Assembly (NCBI GenBank): GCA_963798075.1
Contig: CAWCRU010000008.1
Span: 186,001-250,000 of the forward strand
DNA from: DATAOG01 sp963798075
GTDB taxonomy: Bacteria > Pseudomonadota > Alphaproteobacteria > Geminicoccales > Geminicoccaceae
DNA: 64,000 nt
Direction of reading: 5' to 3'
Below, piece after piece: positions 43,802-53,077 of the stretch; positions within the stretch are counted from its first letter, which is position 1, and each line of letters starts with the position of its first letter. Under the pieces are notes generated by a model that saw only the letters and a list, made by a program, of their open reading frames with translations, searched no databases and was not told the DNA's origin. A program made the translations under genes and the position numbers.

Positions 43802-44857
43802 CTAGGTCAGCCCCAGGGCTCGACGATTGAGCGCCGGGTCGGCGCTGCGCATCATTGGGGCATCGAACGGCCGCTCGGTGACCCGGATGATGTGGTCGCG
43901 GATGAAGACCGCACCCTCGCTTGCACCATCCTCCGGGTGCTTGAGCGCGCATTCCCATTCCAGCACGGCCCACCCGGGATAGTCGTTGTCGGCGAGCCGC
44001 GTGAAGATGCCGCCGAAGTCGACCTGGCCGTCGCCGAGCGAACGGAAGCGCCCGGCGCGCTCCGACCAGCCGAGATAGCCGCCATAGGTGCCGGTGCGGC
44101 CGTTCCTGCGGAACTCCGCGTCCTTGACGTGCACGACCTTGATCCGCTCGCGGTAGCGGTCGAGGAAGTCGAGGTAGTCGATCTGCTGCAGGAACAGATG
44201 CGCGGGGTCGTAGAGGATCTGGCAGCGTCGATGCTCATGGATCACATCGAGAAAACGCTCGAAGGTGGCGCCGTCGTGCAGGTCCTCGCCCGGATGGAGC
44301 TCGAAGCAGACGTCGATGCCGGCGTCGTCGAAAGCGTCCAGGATCGGCCGCCAACGTCTTGCAAGTTCGGCAAACCCGTCCTCGACCAGGCCCGCAGGCC
44401 GGGGCGGGTAAGGGTAGAGGAACGGCCAGAGCAGATTGCCCGAGAAGGTCACGTGGCGCTCGAGGCCCAGGTTTTTCGAGGCTTTGGCGGCCAGCAACAG
44501 GCGCTCCACCGCAAAGGCCTGGCGGGCGGCCGGCCGGCCGCGCACCTCGGGCGGCGCGAACACGTCGACGACCGGGTCGTAGGCCGGATGGATCGCGACC
44601 AGATGGCCGATCCGCTGGCTTGCGAGCTCAGTGATCACGAGGCCGTGGCCGGCCAGCATGGCGGTGATCTCATCGCCATAGGCCTCGCTCTCGGCGGCCA
44701 GGCGGAGATCGATCAGGCGGTCGTCGAAGACCGGCACCTGGAGCCCGAGGAAGCCCAGCTCGGCCGCCCACTTCGCGATCGAATCCAAGGCGTTGAAGGG
44801 CGGTTGCTCGCCCAGGAACTGAGCCAGGAAGATCGCCGGTCCCTTGATCGTGCGCAT
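43802..44857 (-). CDS. Sugar phosphate isomerase/epimerase family protein
   Basis: A 351-residue TIM-barrel protein of the xylose-isomerase-like family. Metal-site residues fit this family: CFELHPGEDLHDG (Glu/His), ILYDPAHLFLQQID (Asp/His), VVHVKDAEF (His/Asp) and VLEWECALKHPEDG (Glu). The class isomerises or epimerises sugars and keto acids, but the substrate cannot be read from sequence. The stop codon meets the aconitase-X remnant, and the start is 13 bp after the EamA transporter gene on the same strand, a likely two-gene operon. Confidence 0.82.
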   Translation of the reverse strand: MRTIKGPAIFLAQFLGEQPPFNALDSIAKWAAELGFLGLQVPVFDDRLIDLRLAAESEAYGDEITAMLAGHGLVITELASQRIGHLVAIHPAYDPVVDVFAPPEVRGRPAARQAFAVERLLLAAKASKNLGLERHVTFSGNLLWPFLYPYPPRPAGLVEDGFAELARRWRPILDAFDDAGIDVCFELHPGEDLHDGATFERFLDVIHEHRRCQILYDPAHLFLQQIDYLDFLDRYRERIKVVHVKDAEFRRNGRTGTYGGYLGWSERAGRFRSLGDGQVDFGGIFTRLADNDYPGWAVLEWECALKHPEDGASEGAVFIRDHIIRVTERPFDAPMMRSADPALNRRALGLT

Positions 44858-44870
44858 CGGTTCCCTCCAC

Positions 44871-45776
44871 CTAACGTGCCGCCTGCCGCCGGCGCTCGCG
44901 GGCGAAGCTGTAGAGCCCGCTCGCCGCGATGATCGCCGCTCCGACCACGGTCGCGAGGTCGGGCAGGTTGCCGAACACGAGGAAACCCACCGTGGTCGCC
45001 CAGATCAAGGTGGTATAGCTGAACGGCTGCAGGACCGAGGCGGGCGCCAGCTGCAAGGCCTTGATCAGCAGGAAGTGGCCGCTGGCGCCGAGGCAGGCGA
45101 CGAGGGCGAACAGCGCCCAGCCGCGGGCGTCGGGGGTGGTCCAGAAGAACGGACCGATGACGGTCAGGCCGATCGTCCCGATCACGGCGGTATAGAAAAG
45201 CGTGGTCAGCGGCGGATCGTCGCGGCTCGCGATCCGGGTCAGGATCTGGTAGAGCGCGAACATCAGCGCGCAGAGCAGCGCCAGAGGCGCCATCGGGTGG
45301 ACCACGGCGAGGCCCGGTCGCAGGATGATCAGCATGCCGACGAAGGCGACGCCGATGGCGCTCCAGCGGCGGATGCCGACCCGCTCTCCGAGCAGCGGCA
45401 CCGAGAGCGCGGTCACGAGCAGCGGCGTGACCGCGAGGATGGCATGGGCGTTGGCGAGCGGCAGCTTTGTGATGGTTAGGATGAAGAGGCCGATCTCGAC
45501 CACGAGCAGCAGGGAGCGCGCGCCCTGCAGCCAGAAATGGCGGGTCCGGAGCGCCGCGTTGCCTCCCCGCCGGCGCGCGAGCCAGGCGGCGATCACCAGC
45601 AACGAGAGGAAGCGCAGCCAGAGGATTTGAACGATCGCGTAGCTCTCGGCGAGCTGCTTGCTGCCGGCATCCATGCAGGCAAACAGCAGCCAGGCGCCGA
45701 GGATGCAGGCGATGCCGCGGCCGGTCGCGGCCGCCGCCTGGGGCTCGAGGGCAATGACGCCGGCGGACGGGCTCAC
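44871..45776 (-). CDS. EamA-family (DMT) transporter
   Basis: A 301-residue membrane protein with ten helices in two EamA repeats (first CILGAWLLFACMDAGSKQLA, repeat start near ALLCALMFALYQILTRI). Helix content and the ending LYSFARERRRQAAR with a basic tail match the drug/metabolite exporter superfamily. I chose GTG 45776 because it gives the usual ~300-residue length; the open frame extends to 45953 with unlikely N-terminal sequence. It is the first gene of an operon with the isomerase. Substrate unknown. Confidence 0.8.
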   Translation of the reverse strand: MSPSAGVIALEPQAAAATGRGIACILGAWLLFACMDAGSKQLAESYAIVQILWLRFLSLLVIAAWLARRRGGNAALRTRHFWLQGARSLLLVVEIGLFILTITKLPLANAHAILAVTPLLVTALSVPLLGERVGIRRWSAIGVAFVGMLIILRPGLAVVHPMAPLALLCALMFALYQILTRIASRDDPPLTTLFYTAVIGTIGLTVIGPFFWTTPDARGWALFALVACLGASGHFLLIKALQLAPASVLQPFSYTTLIWATTVGFLVFGNLPDLATVVGAAIIAASGLYSFARERRRQAAR

Positions 45777-46000
45777 GGCCGCCGCCGGCCCAAGCGTCGC
45801 GACGTGGCCATCGAGATCGTCAGCCAGCCCCTGGGATTCCGTCCGCGGCCCAAAGCCGCGGAGCGCATGGGCGCCGAGGATCGCATGGCCGCGCGGACCC
45901 TGCCAACCCCGGGGGCCTCGGGCGACGATCGAGGAAGGTTGGCGGGGCGGCACCGATGCGGATTGGGCGTTGCCCTCCGACAGCTACCTTGGCACCATCC

Positions 46001-46102
46001 TTTGCCATCGATCGGTTGCTGATCGCAAAGAGCCAACCCGAGGGGCTGACCGTCGTGACCGACGAGCGGGCGATCCGTAGCTACCAGGTGAGCGCGCCCT
46101 GA
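46001..46102 (+). pseudogene. C-terminal remnant of a PIN-domain (VapC-type) toxin
   Basis: In the 355-bp gap after the transporter gene, the plus strand reads FAIDRLLIAKSQPEGLTVVT and DERAIRSYQVSAP to a stop at 46102. This is the end of a PIN-domain nuclease (usual DPFDRLLIAQAxxEGLTLVTxD). The N-terminal catalytic acids and any antitoxin are absent. It marks a lost toxin-antitoxin locus. The remaining gap holds no supported feature. Confidence 0.72.
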
Positions 46103-46131
46103 TAGCGCTCGCGCCGGCGGCGCGCTGATCC

Positions 46132-46971
46132 TTGGCCCGGCCGGCCCACCGTCGGCTCTCCGACGTTGCCGAGCTGGTCCGGAGCGCGGCCCCGGACCGC
46201 TATCTCGCGACCCTGTTCGCGCCCGCTCCGGCGCGCGAGGCGCTGTTCGCGCTCTACGCCTTCGACCACGAGATCGGCAAGGTCCGCCACTTGGTCAGCC
46301 AGCCGATGGCGGGCCTGATCCGCCTGCAGTGGTGGCGCGACGCACTGGACGCCATCGCGGCCGGGCGGCCGCCGCTGCATCCGGTCGCCCTGGCCCTGGA
46401 GACCGCGCTCCAGGCCGCCCCCGCCTGCCGCGCGCGCCTGGAGGCGGCGCTCGACGCCCGCGAGCACGAGCTGGAGGATCCGCCGCCCGCCGATCTCAGC
46501 GCGCTCGAGCGGCAGCTCGAAGGCAGCAGCGCCCAGATCACCCAGGCGGCCCTGGTGATGCTCGGCGCGAGCGCCGCACCCGCGCTCGAGGTCGGGCGCA
46601 AGGTCGGTCTCGTGGTCGGCCTCGCGGACCGGCTCCGGTCTATAGACCTCGACCGACGGCATGGCCGCCTGCTGCTGCCGACCGCCGAGCTGCTGCGCCA
46701 CGGCATCGATCCGGAGCGCGCCGCGGAGGCCGGCTGGCGCCTGGCGCCCGTCGTTGCAACGCTCGCCGAGCGCGGTCTCGAGCACCTGCGCGCTGCCCGG
46801 GCGGAGCGGCGGGCGGTGCCGGCAAGGGGGCTAGCCGCCCTGCTGCCCGGCACTCTGGCCGGCGGCCATCTGCGGCATCTGCGCCGCACCCGATCGGCGG
46901 TCCTGCCACCCCCGCGCGCGCCCTTGGCCCCGCTCCGGTTGATGTGGCGCCACCTCCTCGGCCGGTTCTGA
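46132..46971 (+). CDS. Squalene/phytoene-synthase family protein (NDUFAF6-like)
   Basis: This 279-residue protein starts at TTG 46132. It has the synthase fold pattern: YAFDHEIGKVRHLVS in place of the first Asp-rich motif, LQWWRDALDAIAAGRP, and VVGLADRLRSIDLDRRHGRLLLP in place of the second. The aspartate motifs are reduced (only single acids), as in the NDUFAF6/phytoene-synthase-related group that helps complex I assembly rather than making terpenes. It stands apart from the hopanoid operon. Enzymatic activity is doubtful. Confidence 0.7.
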   Translation: MARPAHRRLSDVAELVRSAAPDRYLATLFAPAPAREALFALYAFDHEIGKVRHLVSQPMAGLIRLQWWRDALDAIAAGRPPLHPVALALETALQAAPACRARLEAALDAREHELEDPPPADLSALERQLEGSSAQITQAALVMLGASAAPALEVGRKVGLVVGLADRLRSIDLDRRHGRLLLPTAELLRHGIDPERAAEAGWRLAPVVATLAERGLEHLRAARAERRAVPARGLAALLPGTLAGGHLRHLRRTRSAVLPPPRAPLAPLRLMWRHLLGRF

Positions 46972-46979
46972 GAGCCCCG

Positions 46980-48674
46980 TCAGGAGCGCCTGGCCGGCAC
47001 CAGGCGCGCGATCGCGGCCGCGAGGCCGTCCTGGCCGTAGGGCTTGTCGAGGCGAGGCAGCTCAGGCCCGCCGTCGCTCGCGAGCTCGGCGTAGCCAGTC
47101 GCCAGAACCACCGGCAGATCGGGCCAGGCCGCCCGGATCGCGGTCGCGAGCTGAGTACCGGTCATGCCCGGCATGGCCTGGTCGGTCACCACGATGTCGA
47201 CCGCGCTGCCGGCGCGCAGGATCTGCAGCGCCTTGCTGGCCGAAGCCGCCTCGATCACCCGATGGCCCAGATCTTTCAGGATGTCGGCCGTGGCCATGCT
47301 GATCAGCGCGTCGTCCTCGACCAGCAGGACCGTGCAGGGGTGCGACTGCGGGGCCGGCATCGCCACGGTGGCGACGACCGCCGAGGGCGCCCCTTCGGCG
47401 CGCGGCAGCCACAACTCCGCCGTCGTGCCGGTCCCCGTCCGGCTCGCGAGGCGCAGAGCTCCGCCCAGCTGCGCCGCCATGCCATCGACCATCGACAGGC
47501 CGAGGCCGGTGCCCTTGCCGAGCTCCTTGGTGGTGAAGAACGGGTCGCGGGCGCGAGTCAGGGTCGTCGCGTCCATGCCGACGCCGGTGTCGGTGACCGC
47601 GAGGCAAAGATAGTCGCCCGCCGCGAGCGCGCTGCCCGGACCGGCCGCGACCGTCGCGTTGCTCGCGCCGAGCCGCAGCCGGCCGCCATCCGGCATGGCG
47701 TCGCGGGCGTTGACCGCCAAATTGAGAAGCGCCAGCTCGAGCTGATTGGGATCGACCCGGGCCGGCCAGAGGTCGCAAGCGAAGTCGGTCACGACCGTGA
47801 TCATGGGGCCGACCGCCCTGCGCAGCATCTCGAGCATGCCGCCGACCAGCGCCGCGACGTCGACCGCGACCGGCCGCAGGTCCTGCTGGCGGGCGAAGGC
47901 CAGGAGCCGCCGGGTGAGCAGCGCGCCGCGCTCGGCCGCCTCGAGCGTGCCGTCGATCAGGCGCTGGCTCTCGGGGTCGGCGGCCAAGCGCTTGGCCAGC
48001 AGGTTCAGGTTGCCGAGCATGGCCATCAAGAGGTTGTTGAAGTCGTGCGCGATGCCGCCGGTGAGCTGGCCGATCGCCTCCATCTTCTGGGCTTGGCGGA
48101 ACGCCTCCTCGACCTTCATGCGTTCGCCGATCTCGTCCGCGACCCGCTGCTCGAGCGTCTCGTTCAGGCGCTGGAGCGCCTGCTCGGCCTCGCCTCGGCG
48201 GATCGCGATCGCGGCCTGGTTGGCGACCACCTTGAGCAGCAGCTGCTGCGCCGCGGTCGGGAAGTCGACGTGGCGCGAGGCCGTCACGAGCATCGCGTCG
48301 GCGCCGGCGGCGACCGGATGGAACACCGCCCGAACCGAGCCGGCGCCGACCGGATTGTCGAGCCGGAGGGCGGCGCTCGGCACGGGTTCGCCCGACCACG
48401 CCGCGAGGCCCTGGCGGATCGCCGCCGCGGGTTCGCTCGCGGTCCGCCGCCGGGTCCGGGCCACGTCGATGCCCGGCGGCTCGCGGCGCCAGGGCAGCGC
48501 CATGTAAGCGAACTCGAGGTCGAGCATGCGCACCAGGACCTCGGTCACGCTCTCGGCGATCTGGCGGGCGTCGTACTTCATCCAGATCGCGGGCAGCATC
48601 GAGACCGCCACCAGGTCACGCAGGCTCCGGTGCAACTCTTGCGGGTCTTCCGCGATCGCTTGAACCGTCGGCAC
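46980..48674 (-). CDS. Hybrid sensor histidine kinase with C-terminal receiver
   Basis: A 564-residue soluble protein. An N-terminal GAF-like sensor (residues ~20-160) leads via a coiled region to a HisKA-type domain with H-box GIAHDFNNLLMAMLG (H210), N-box LNLAVNARDAMPDG, G1 DTGVGM, G2 GTGLGLSMVDGMA, then a receiver with VLLVEDDAL and phospho-acceptor D in IVVTDQAMPGMTG. It is likely a phosphorelay component. It is the second gene of a two-gene unit with the MEDS protein, 30 bp apart. No cognate regulator gene lies beside it. Confidence 0.9.
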   Translation of the reverse strand: MPTVQAIAEDPQELHRSLRDLVAVSMLPAIWMKYDARQIAESVTEVLVRMLDLEFAYMALPWRREPPGIDVARTRRRTASEPAAAIRQGLAAWSGEPVPSAALRLDNPVGAGSVRAVFHPVAAGADAMLVTASRHVDFPTAAQQLLLKVVANQAAIAIRRGEAEQALQRLNETLEQRVADEIGERMKVEEAFRQAQKMEAIGQLTGGIAHDFNNLLMAMLGNLNLLAKRLAADPESQRLIDGTLEAAERGALLTRRLLAFARQQDLRPVAVDVAALVGGMLEMLRRAVGPMITVVTDFACDLWPARVDPNQLELALLNLAVNARDAMPDGGRLRLGASNATVAAGPGSALAAGDYLCLAVTDTGVGMDATTLTRARDPFFTTKELGKGTGLGLSMVDGMAAQLGGALRLASRTGTGTTAELWLPRAEGAPSAVVATVAMPAPQSHPCTVLLVEDDALISMATADILKDLGHRVIEAASASKALQILRAGSAVDIVVTDQAMPGMTGTQLATAIRAAWPDLPVVLATGYAELASDGGPELPRLDKPYGQDGLAAAIARLVPARRS

Positions 48675-48704
48675 TCGCTCAGCCCGCCCGCGTGGTTCCC
48701 ATGC

Positions 48705-49337
48705 TCACCGAACCGACACGCCCCGGCCCCGCAATTCCTTCAAGAGCTGCGCGGGCGGAACGTAAAAGGGATTCTCCTGGAGGATGCCGCCCACGATCAC
48801 CTGCGGGTGGGTGCGCAGGATGTCCATCACCACCGTGGCACTGAACCGGTTCAGATCGTAGGTGCAGATGACGACGTCGTCGAAGCGCGAGGTCACGTCG
48901 TTCAGGCGGCTCTCATACTCGACGATGTCGTCGCAGCCCGGGAAATCCTCGAGCGACCACTCCATGTTGGCCCAGAACCGGGTCAGGCCGAACTGCGCCT
49001 TGCCGTCGCCCAGAACCTCCTCGACCAGCGCCAGCATGGCATGCTGGTCGAAGCGGTCGCCGCGCAGATGCGCGTCCGCCCACGGCCGGACCTCGAGCTG
49101 GCCGGACTGCTCGGCGGCGGCGACGTCGATGCCGAGCGTGCCAAGGCGCCGGCGGCGCTCGTCGAGGTGGCGGCCATCGACGATCTGAAAGATCTTGTCC
49201 TTCTGCTCGAACCCTTCCTTCACGAAGGGCAGCAGCAGCCGGTACTCCTCCTCGCGATCATGGAAAAAGGCGCAGGCATGGCAGCGATGCTTGAGCGCCG
49301 CGCCCGCCAGGGTCACCGCAGGGCTCCGCCCCTCCAT
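48705..49337 (-). CDS. MEDS-domain sensor protein
   Basis: A 210-residue cytoplasmic protein whose single domain is the MEDS (DcmR-type) sensor: HRCHACAFFHDREEEYRLLL and FVKEGFEQKDKIFQIVD, then CTYDLNRFSATVVMDILRTH and a GILQENPFYVPP end. MEDS domains sense hydrocarbon derivatives in methylotrophs and methanogens. The pair HCHACAF cysteines could bind a ligand. I chose the ATG at 49337, since the longer frame begins with arginine-rich noise. It is upstream of and probably cotranscribed with the hybrid histidine kinase, and may regulate it. Confidence 0.8.
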   Translation of the reverse strand: MEGRSPAVTLAGAALKHRCHACAFFHDREEEYRLLLPFVKEGFEQKDKIFQIVDGRHLDERRRRLGTLGIDVAAAEQSGQLEVRPWADAHLRGDRFDQHAMLALVEEVLGDGKAQFGLTRFWANMEWSLEDFPGCDDIVEYESRLNDVTSRFDDVVICTYDLNRFSATVVMDILRTHPQVIVGGILQENPFYVPPAQLLKELRGRGVSVR

Positions 49338-49433
49338 GGTCCTTCTCCTTTTGCGAGGCGAGCCCAGAGTAGGCGCTGAACCTGCCGCCGCGCAACGGCA
49401 AGCGCCCGGCGAGCGCGCGCGCAACCGGCCGGC

Positions 49434-49910
49434 TCATTTTTGCCAGGTGGCGTCGGCGCCGTGCAGGGCGATCGTGCTGATCGCCATCTTGGCGCTGCCC
49501 TCCTTCACCTGGCGCGAGTAGACGACGTAGACCAGGGTGTCGTTCTTCTGATCGTAGATGCGGCGCACCGCCAGCGACTTGAAGATCAGGCTCAGGCGCT
49601 GGCTGAACACTTCTTCGCCCTTCTCGCCGCGCTCGATGTCGCCGATCACGAGCGGTCCCGTCTGGCGGCAGGAGATCGAGGCGTTGGACGGATCCTCGAA
49701 CCAGTTGCCCTTGGTCAGCTTGTCGAGGAAGCCGCGATCGAAGCGGGCGATGTGACAGGTGATGCCCGCGACCTTGGGATCGGGGATCGCCTCGACCACG
49801 ATGCCGTTGCCGGTCCAGTCATTGGTGAAGCTGCCGACCTCCTCGGCCATCGCCCGGCCGAGCAGCAGGCTGCCGGCGAGGCCGGCCAGCGTGATCAGTC
49901 TCCAGCGCAA
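49434..49910 (-). CDS. CreA family protein, exported
   Basis: A 158-residue periplasmic protein with an N-terminal signal (ITLAGLAGSLLLGRAMAEE). The CreA core is clear: VGSFTNDWTGNGIVVEAIPD, TCHIARFDRGFLDKLTKGNW, FEDPSNASISCRQTGP and LIFKSLAVRRIYDQKNDTLVY. The start is TTG 49910, behind a GAGG-type site; no ATG fits. The function is unknown although the family is widespread. The upstream side faces the argE-like gene divergently. Confidence 0.85.
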   Translation of the reverse strand: MRWRLITLAGLAGSLLLGRAMAEEVGSFTNDWTGNGIVVEAIPDPKVAGITCHIARFDRGFLDKLTKGNWFEDPSNASISCRQTGPLVIGDIERGEKGEEVFSQRLSLIFKSLAVRRIYDQKNDTLVYVVYSRQVKEGSAKMAISTIALHGADATWQK

Positions 49911-50015
49911 TAGCGTCCTCCCTCTGCGGGTCGCGGATCAACAATATGACCTCGATCGCGCCTGCGACCAACGGCCGCCACGGCCGGCCGGGCGCCGGCG
50001 CCCTGCGCGCAGGAC

Positions 50016-51248
50016 ATGACAGCCCGCGGCCGGCCGCCTATAGTCGGTGCGGCGGTCGTCGCCTTCGAGCAGCTTGTGACGCGAGCGAGCCCCTTGACCC
50101 CATCGCAGATGCTGGCGCGGCTGGTCGGCTTCGATACCACCAGCCGCAACTCCAATCTCGCGCTGATCGACTTCGTGCGCGACTATCTCGACCGGCTGGG
50201 GGTGGCCTCGGAGCTGGTGTTCGACGACCAGGGCGGCAAGGCCAATCTGCTCGCCACGCTCGGGCCCGCAGAGCGGCCCGGCCTGGTCCTGTCCGGCCAT
50301 ACCGACGTCGTGCCGGTGGATGGCCAGGACTGGTCGAGCGATCCGTTCGTCTGCGCCGAGCGGGACGGCCGCCTCTACGGCCGCGGCACCGCCGACATGA
50401 AGGGCTTCGTCGCGACCGTGCTGGCGCTGGTGCCGGAGCTGCTCGAGCGGCGGCTTGGTGCGCCGATCCACCTCGCGCTGAGCTACGACGAGGAGGTCGG
50501 CTGCAAGGGCGTGCCCCGCCTGCTCGATCACCTGGCGCAGCGCCTGCCGGCGCTGCCGTTCGGCTGCGTGGTCGGCGAGCCCACCGCCATGCGGGTCGCC
50601 AACGGCCACAAGGGCAAGGCGGGCTATGCCTGCACCGTGACCGGCCTCGCCAGCCACTCGGCGCTCAATCACTGGGGCGTCAACGCGGTCGAGATCGCGG
50701 CCGAGATCATCGTCCGCCTGCGCCGGCGGAACCTCGAGTTCCAGGCAAAAGGCCCCTTCCAGGCGGGCTTCGAGCCGCCCCATTGCACGGTCACGACCGG
50801 CGTCGCGGCCGGCGGCACCGCGCTCAACATCGTGCCCGCCGGCTGCCGCTTCGAGTTCGAGTTCCGCACCCTGCCGGGCCAGGACCCGACGGCGCTGCTG
50901 CACGAGGTCCAGGCCTTCGCCGAAGCCGAGCTCTTGCCCGAGATGCAGGCCCGCCATCCGGAAGCGGCGATCGAATGGCGGGAGCTCATGAGCTATCCGG
51001 CGCTGGGCGGCGAGGGTTCCTCGGCGATCGAGCAGCTCTGCTCCGCGCTCGCGGGCGGTGGCCCGCCCGCCAAGGTCGCGTTCGGTACCGAGGCGGGCCT
51101 CTTCGCCGCGCGCGGCATCGCGAGCGTGGTCTGCGGCCCGGGCGACATGACGGTCGCGCACAAGCCGGACGAGTATGTCGAGGCGGCCGAACTCGAGCGC
51201 TGCACCGATTTTCTCTGCCGGCTCGTCGACCGGGCGGTGGCCGCCTGA
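50016..51248 (+). CDS. argE: Acetylornithine deacetylase / ArgE-family peptidase M20
   Basis: This 410-residue M20 enzyme shows the two-metal site: SGHTDVVPVDG (His/Asp), RGTADMKGF (Asp), ALSYDEEVGCKG (Glu pair), VVGEPT and the C-terminal AHKPDEYV (His). It should hydrolyse N-acetyl-L-ornithine or a similar N-acyl amino acid. The true start may lie later, around the GTG encoding Val21 (LVTRASPL), since the first ~20 residues are not conserved. It overlaps the next gene by one base and so is probably coupled to the aspartoacylase-type gene. Confidence 0.85.
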   Translation: MTARGRPPIVGAAVVAFEQLVTRASPLTPSQMLARLVGFDTTSRNSNLALIDFVRDYLDRLGVASELVFDDQGGKANLLATLGPAERPGLVLSGHTDVVPVDGQDWSSDPFVCAERDGRLYGRGTADMKGFVATVLALVPELLERRLGAPIHLALSYDEEVGCKGVPRLLDHLAQRLPALPFGCVVGEPTAMRVANGHKGKAGYACTVTGLASHSALNHWGVNAVEIAAEIIVRLRRRNLEFQAKGPFQAGFEPPHCTVTTGVAAGGTALNIVPAGCRFEFEFRTLPGQDPTALLHEVQAFAEAELLPEMQARHPEAAIEWRELMSYPALGGEGSSAIEQLCSALAGGGPPAKVAFGTEAGLFAARGIASVVCGPGDMTVAHKPDEYVEAAELERCTDFLCRLVDRAVAA

Positions 51249-52196
51249 TGTTCGAACCTCCGGTCGAGATCGCGGCGCCGGACATCGGCGCCTACCGGCA
51301 GGGTAACACCGGCATCCCCTACGTCACGACCTTCGAGAGCGGCCGGGCCGGCCCGCATGCGGTGATCACCGCACTGGTCCACGGCAACGAGCTCTGCGGC
51401 GCGCTCGCGCTGGCCCAGCTGTTCGAGCTCGGCATCCGACCCCGGCGCGGCCGGCTGTCGCTCGCCTTCGTCAACACCGCCGCTTTCGAGCGCTTCGATC
51501 CCGACCAGCCCAAGGCCAGCCGGTATCTCGACGAGGACCTCAACCGGGTCTGGGATCCGGCGGCCCTGGACGGACCGCGCGAGTCGGTCGAGCTCGCGCG
51601 CGCGAGAGAGATCCGGCCGCTGATCGAGAGCGCCGATGCCCTGCTCGATCTGCACTCGATGCAACTGGCAGCGCCGCCGCTGTTGCTCTGCGGCCTTGCC
51701 GCCAAGGGCCGCCGGCTCGCGCGGGCGATCGGCTATCCCGCCCTGGTGGTGGCCGATGCCGGCCATCGGGGTGGCCCGAGGATGCGCGACTTCGGCGCCT
51801 TCGCCGAGCCTTCGAGCCCCCGTACCGCCATGCTGGTCGAGTGCGGCCAGCATTGGGCGGCGGGCAGCGTCGAGGTCGCGCTCGCCACCTGCGCGCGGTT
51901 TCTGGCCGCGTTCGACCTGATCGCGCCCGCCGCGCTCGACCGGCTTGGCGCCCGCGTCGAGTTCGGGGCCGCAACGGCTGATCAAGGTCACCCACGCCGT
52001 GACCGTGAACGGCGGCCCGTTCCGGTTCACCGAGGATTTCCAGGGTCTCGAGGTGGTCCCGAAGCGGGGCACGGTGATCGGTCACGACGGCGCCCAGCCG
52101 GTGCGCACGCCCTACGACGACTGCGTGCTGATCATGCCGTCGCGCCGGCTTGGACCCGGCCTGACCGCGGTCAGGCTCGGCCGGTTCGTGGACTGA
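51248..52196 (+). pseudogene. Succinylglutamate desuccinylase/aspartoacylase family, +1 frameshift
   Basis: The reading frame from ATG 51248 shows a zinc-carboxypeptidase-like enzyme: ALVHGNELCGALAL (HxxE metal site), DLNRVWDP and DLLDLHSMQL-type segment (ALLDLHSMQ). After RVEFG it loses similarity, while the next frame continues KVTHAVTVNGGPFRF and VPKRGTVIGHDGAQPVRTPY, ending ...LGRFVD at the 52196 stop. Removing one G from GGGG at 51965-51968 joins the two into about 315 residues. It should deacylate N-acyl amino acids. A homopolymer error is an obvious alternative to a true break. Confidence 0.8.
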
Positions 52197-52279
52197 CGGG
52201 CCCGCACGCACCAGCGTTCCTGGAACCGAAGCCGCCGGCCGGCGGTTTCTAGGGCAGTTGCCAGAGCCTCAGGAAGGTC

Positions 52280-53077
52280 ATGACGCCCGTCCGGCGCGCG
52301 TTCAAAGCGCAGACGATCGAGGTGAACGGCCGGCCGATGTTCTCCCGCGTCTCGCAAGGCGACGTGCCGGCAGGGCGGCCGGCGGTCGTATTTGTCCACG
52401 GCTTCGTGCACGCAGGCTCCTACATGTTGCCGACGGCCGAGCATCTGGCGGCTGACTTTCGCACCTTCGCCCCGGACCTGCCGGGCTTCGGCGAGAGCGC
52501 CGGGCCAAGGCGTGCCCTCGACGTGGCCGGGCTCGGGGCCGCGCTCGCGGACTGGATGGCGGCGATGGAGCTGGATCAGGTGGCGTTGCTCGCCAACTCC
52601 TTCGGCTGCCAGGTCGCGGTCGAATGCGTGCTCCCGAGCCCCGGGCGCGTGAGCCATCTGATCCTGCAGGGGCCGACCACCGATCCGGCGGCGCGCTCGT
52701 TGTTCGGACAGTTAGGCGAGTGGCTCCGGAACTCGCGCTTCGAGCCGCCGATCAGCCACAACATGGTGCGCGACTACTGGAAGGCGGGGCTGCCGCGGGC
52801 GATCGCGACCGCGCGCTACCTGCTCCGTGATGCGATCGAAGAGAAGCTGCCGCGGGTGCGGATACCGACGCTGGTCGTGCGCGGCGAGCACGATCCGCTG
52901 GTGCCGGAGCGGTGGGCCGAGGACGTCGTGCGCCGGCTGCCCGAGGGGCGCCTGGCCACGATCGCGGGCGCGGCCCACACCGTGGTCTACTTCGCTCCCC
53001 GCGCCTGCGCCGAGGTCGTGCGCAGCTTCCTGCTCGAGGGCGCGCCCGCCGTCGGCGAAACGGGCCGGAGGGCATGA
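52280..53077 (+). CDS. Alpha/beta-fold hydrolase
   Basis: This 265-residue hydrolase has VFVHGFVHAGSY (oxyanion segment), nucleophile elbow LLANSFGCQ, acid in VRGEHDPLVPE and histidine in AGAAHTVVY. The N-terminus has no signal peptide. An esterase or C-C hydrolase activity is possible; no substrate can be inferred. It ends in an ATGA overlap with the next gene, which implies coupled translation. Confidence 0.85.
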   Translation: MTPVRRAFKAQTIEVNGRPMFSRVSQGDVPAGRPAVVFVHGFVHAGSYMLPTAEHLAADFRTFAPDLPGFGESAGPRRALDVAGLGAALADWMAAMELDQVALLANSFGCQVAVECVLPSPGRVSHLILQGPTTDPAARSLFGQLGEWLRNSRFEPPISHNMVRDYWKAGLPRAIATARYLLRDAIEEKLPRVRIPTLVVRGEHDPLVPERWAEDVVRRLPEGRLATIAGAAHTVVYFAPRACAEVVRSFLLEGAPAVGETGRRA

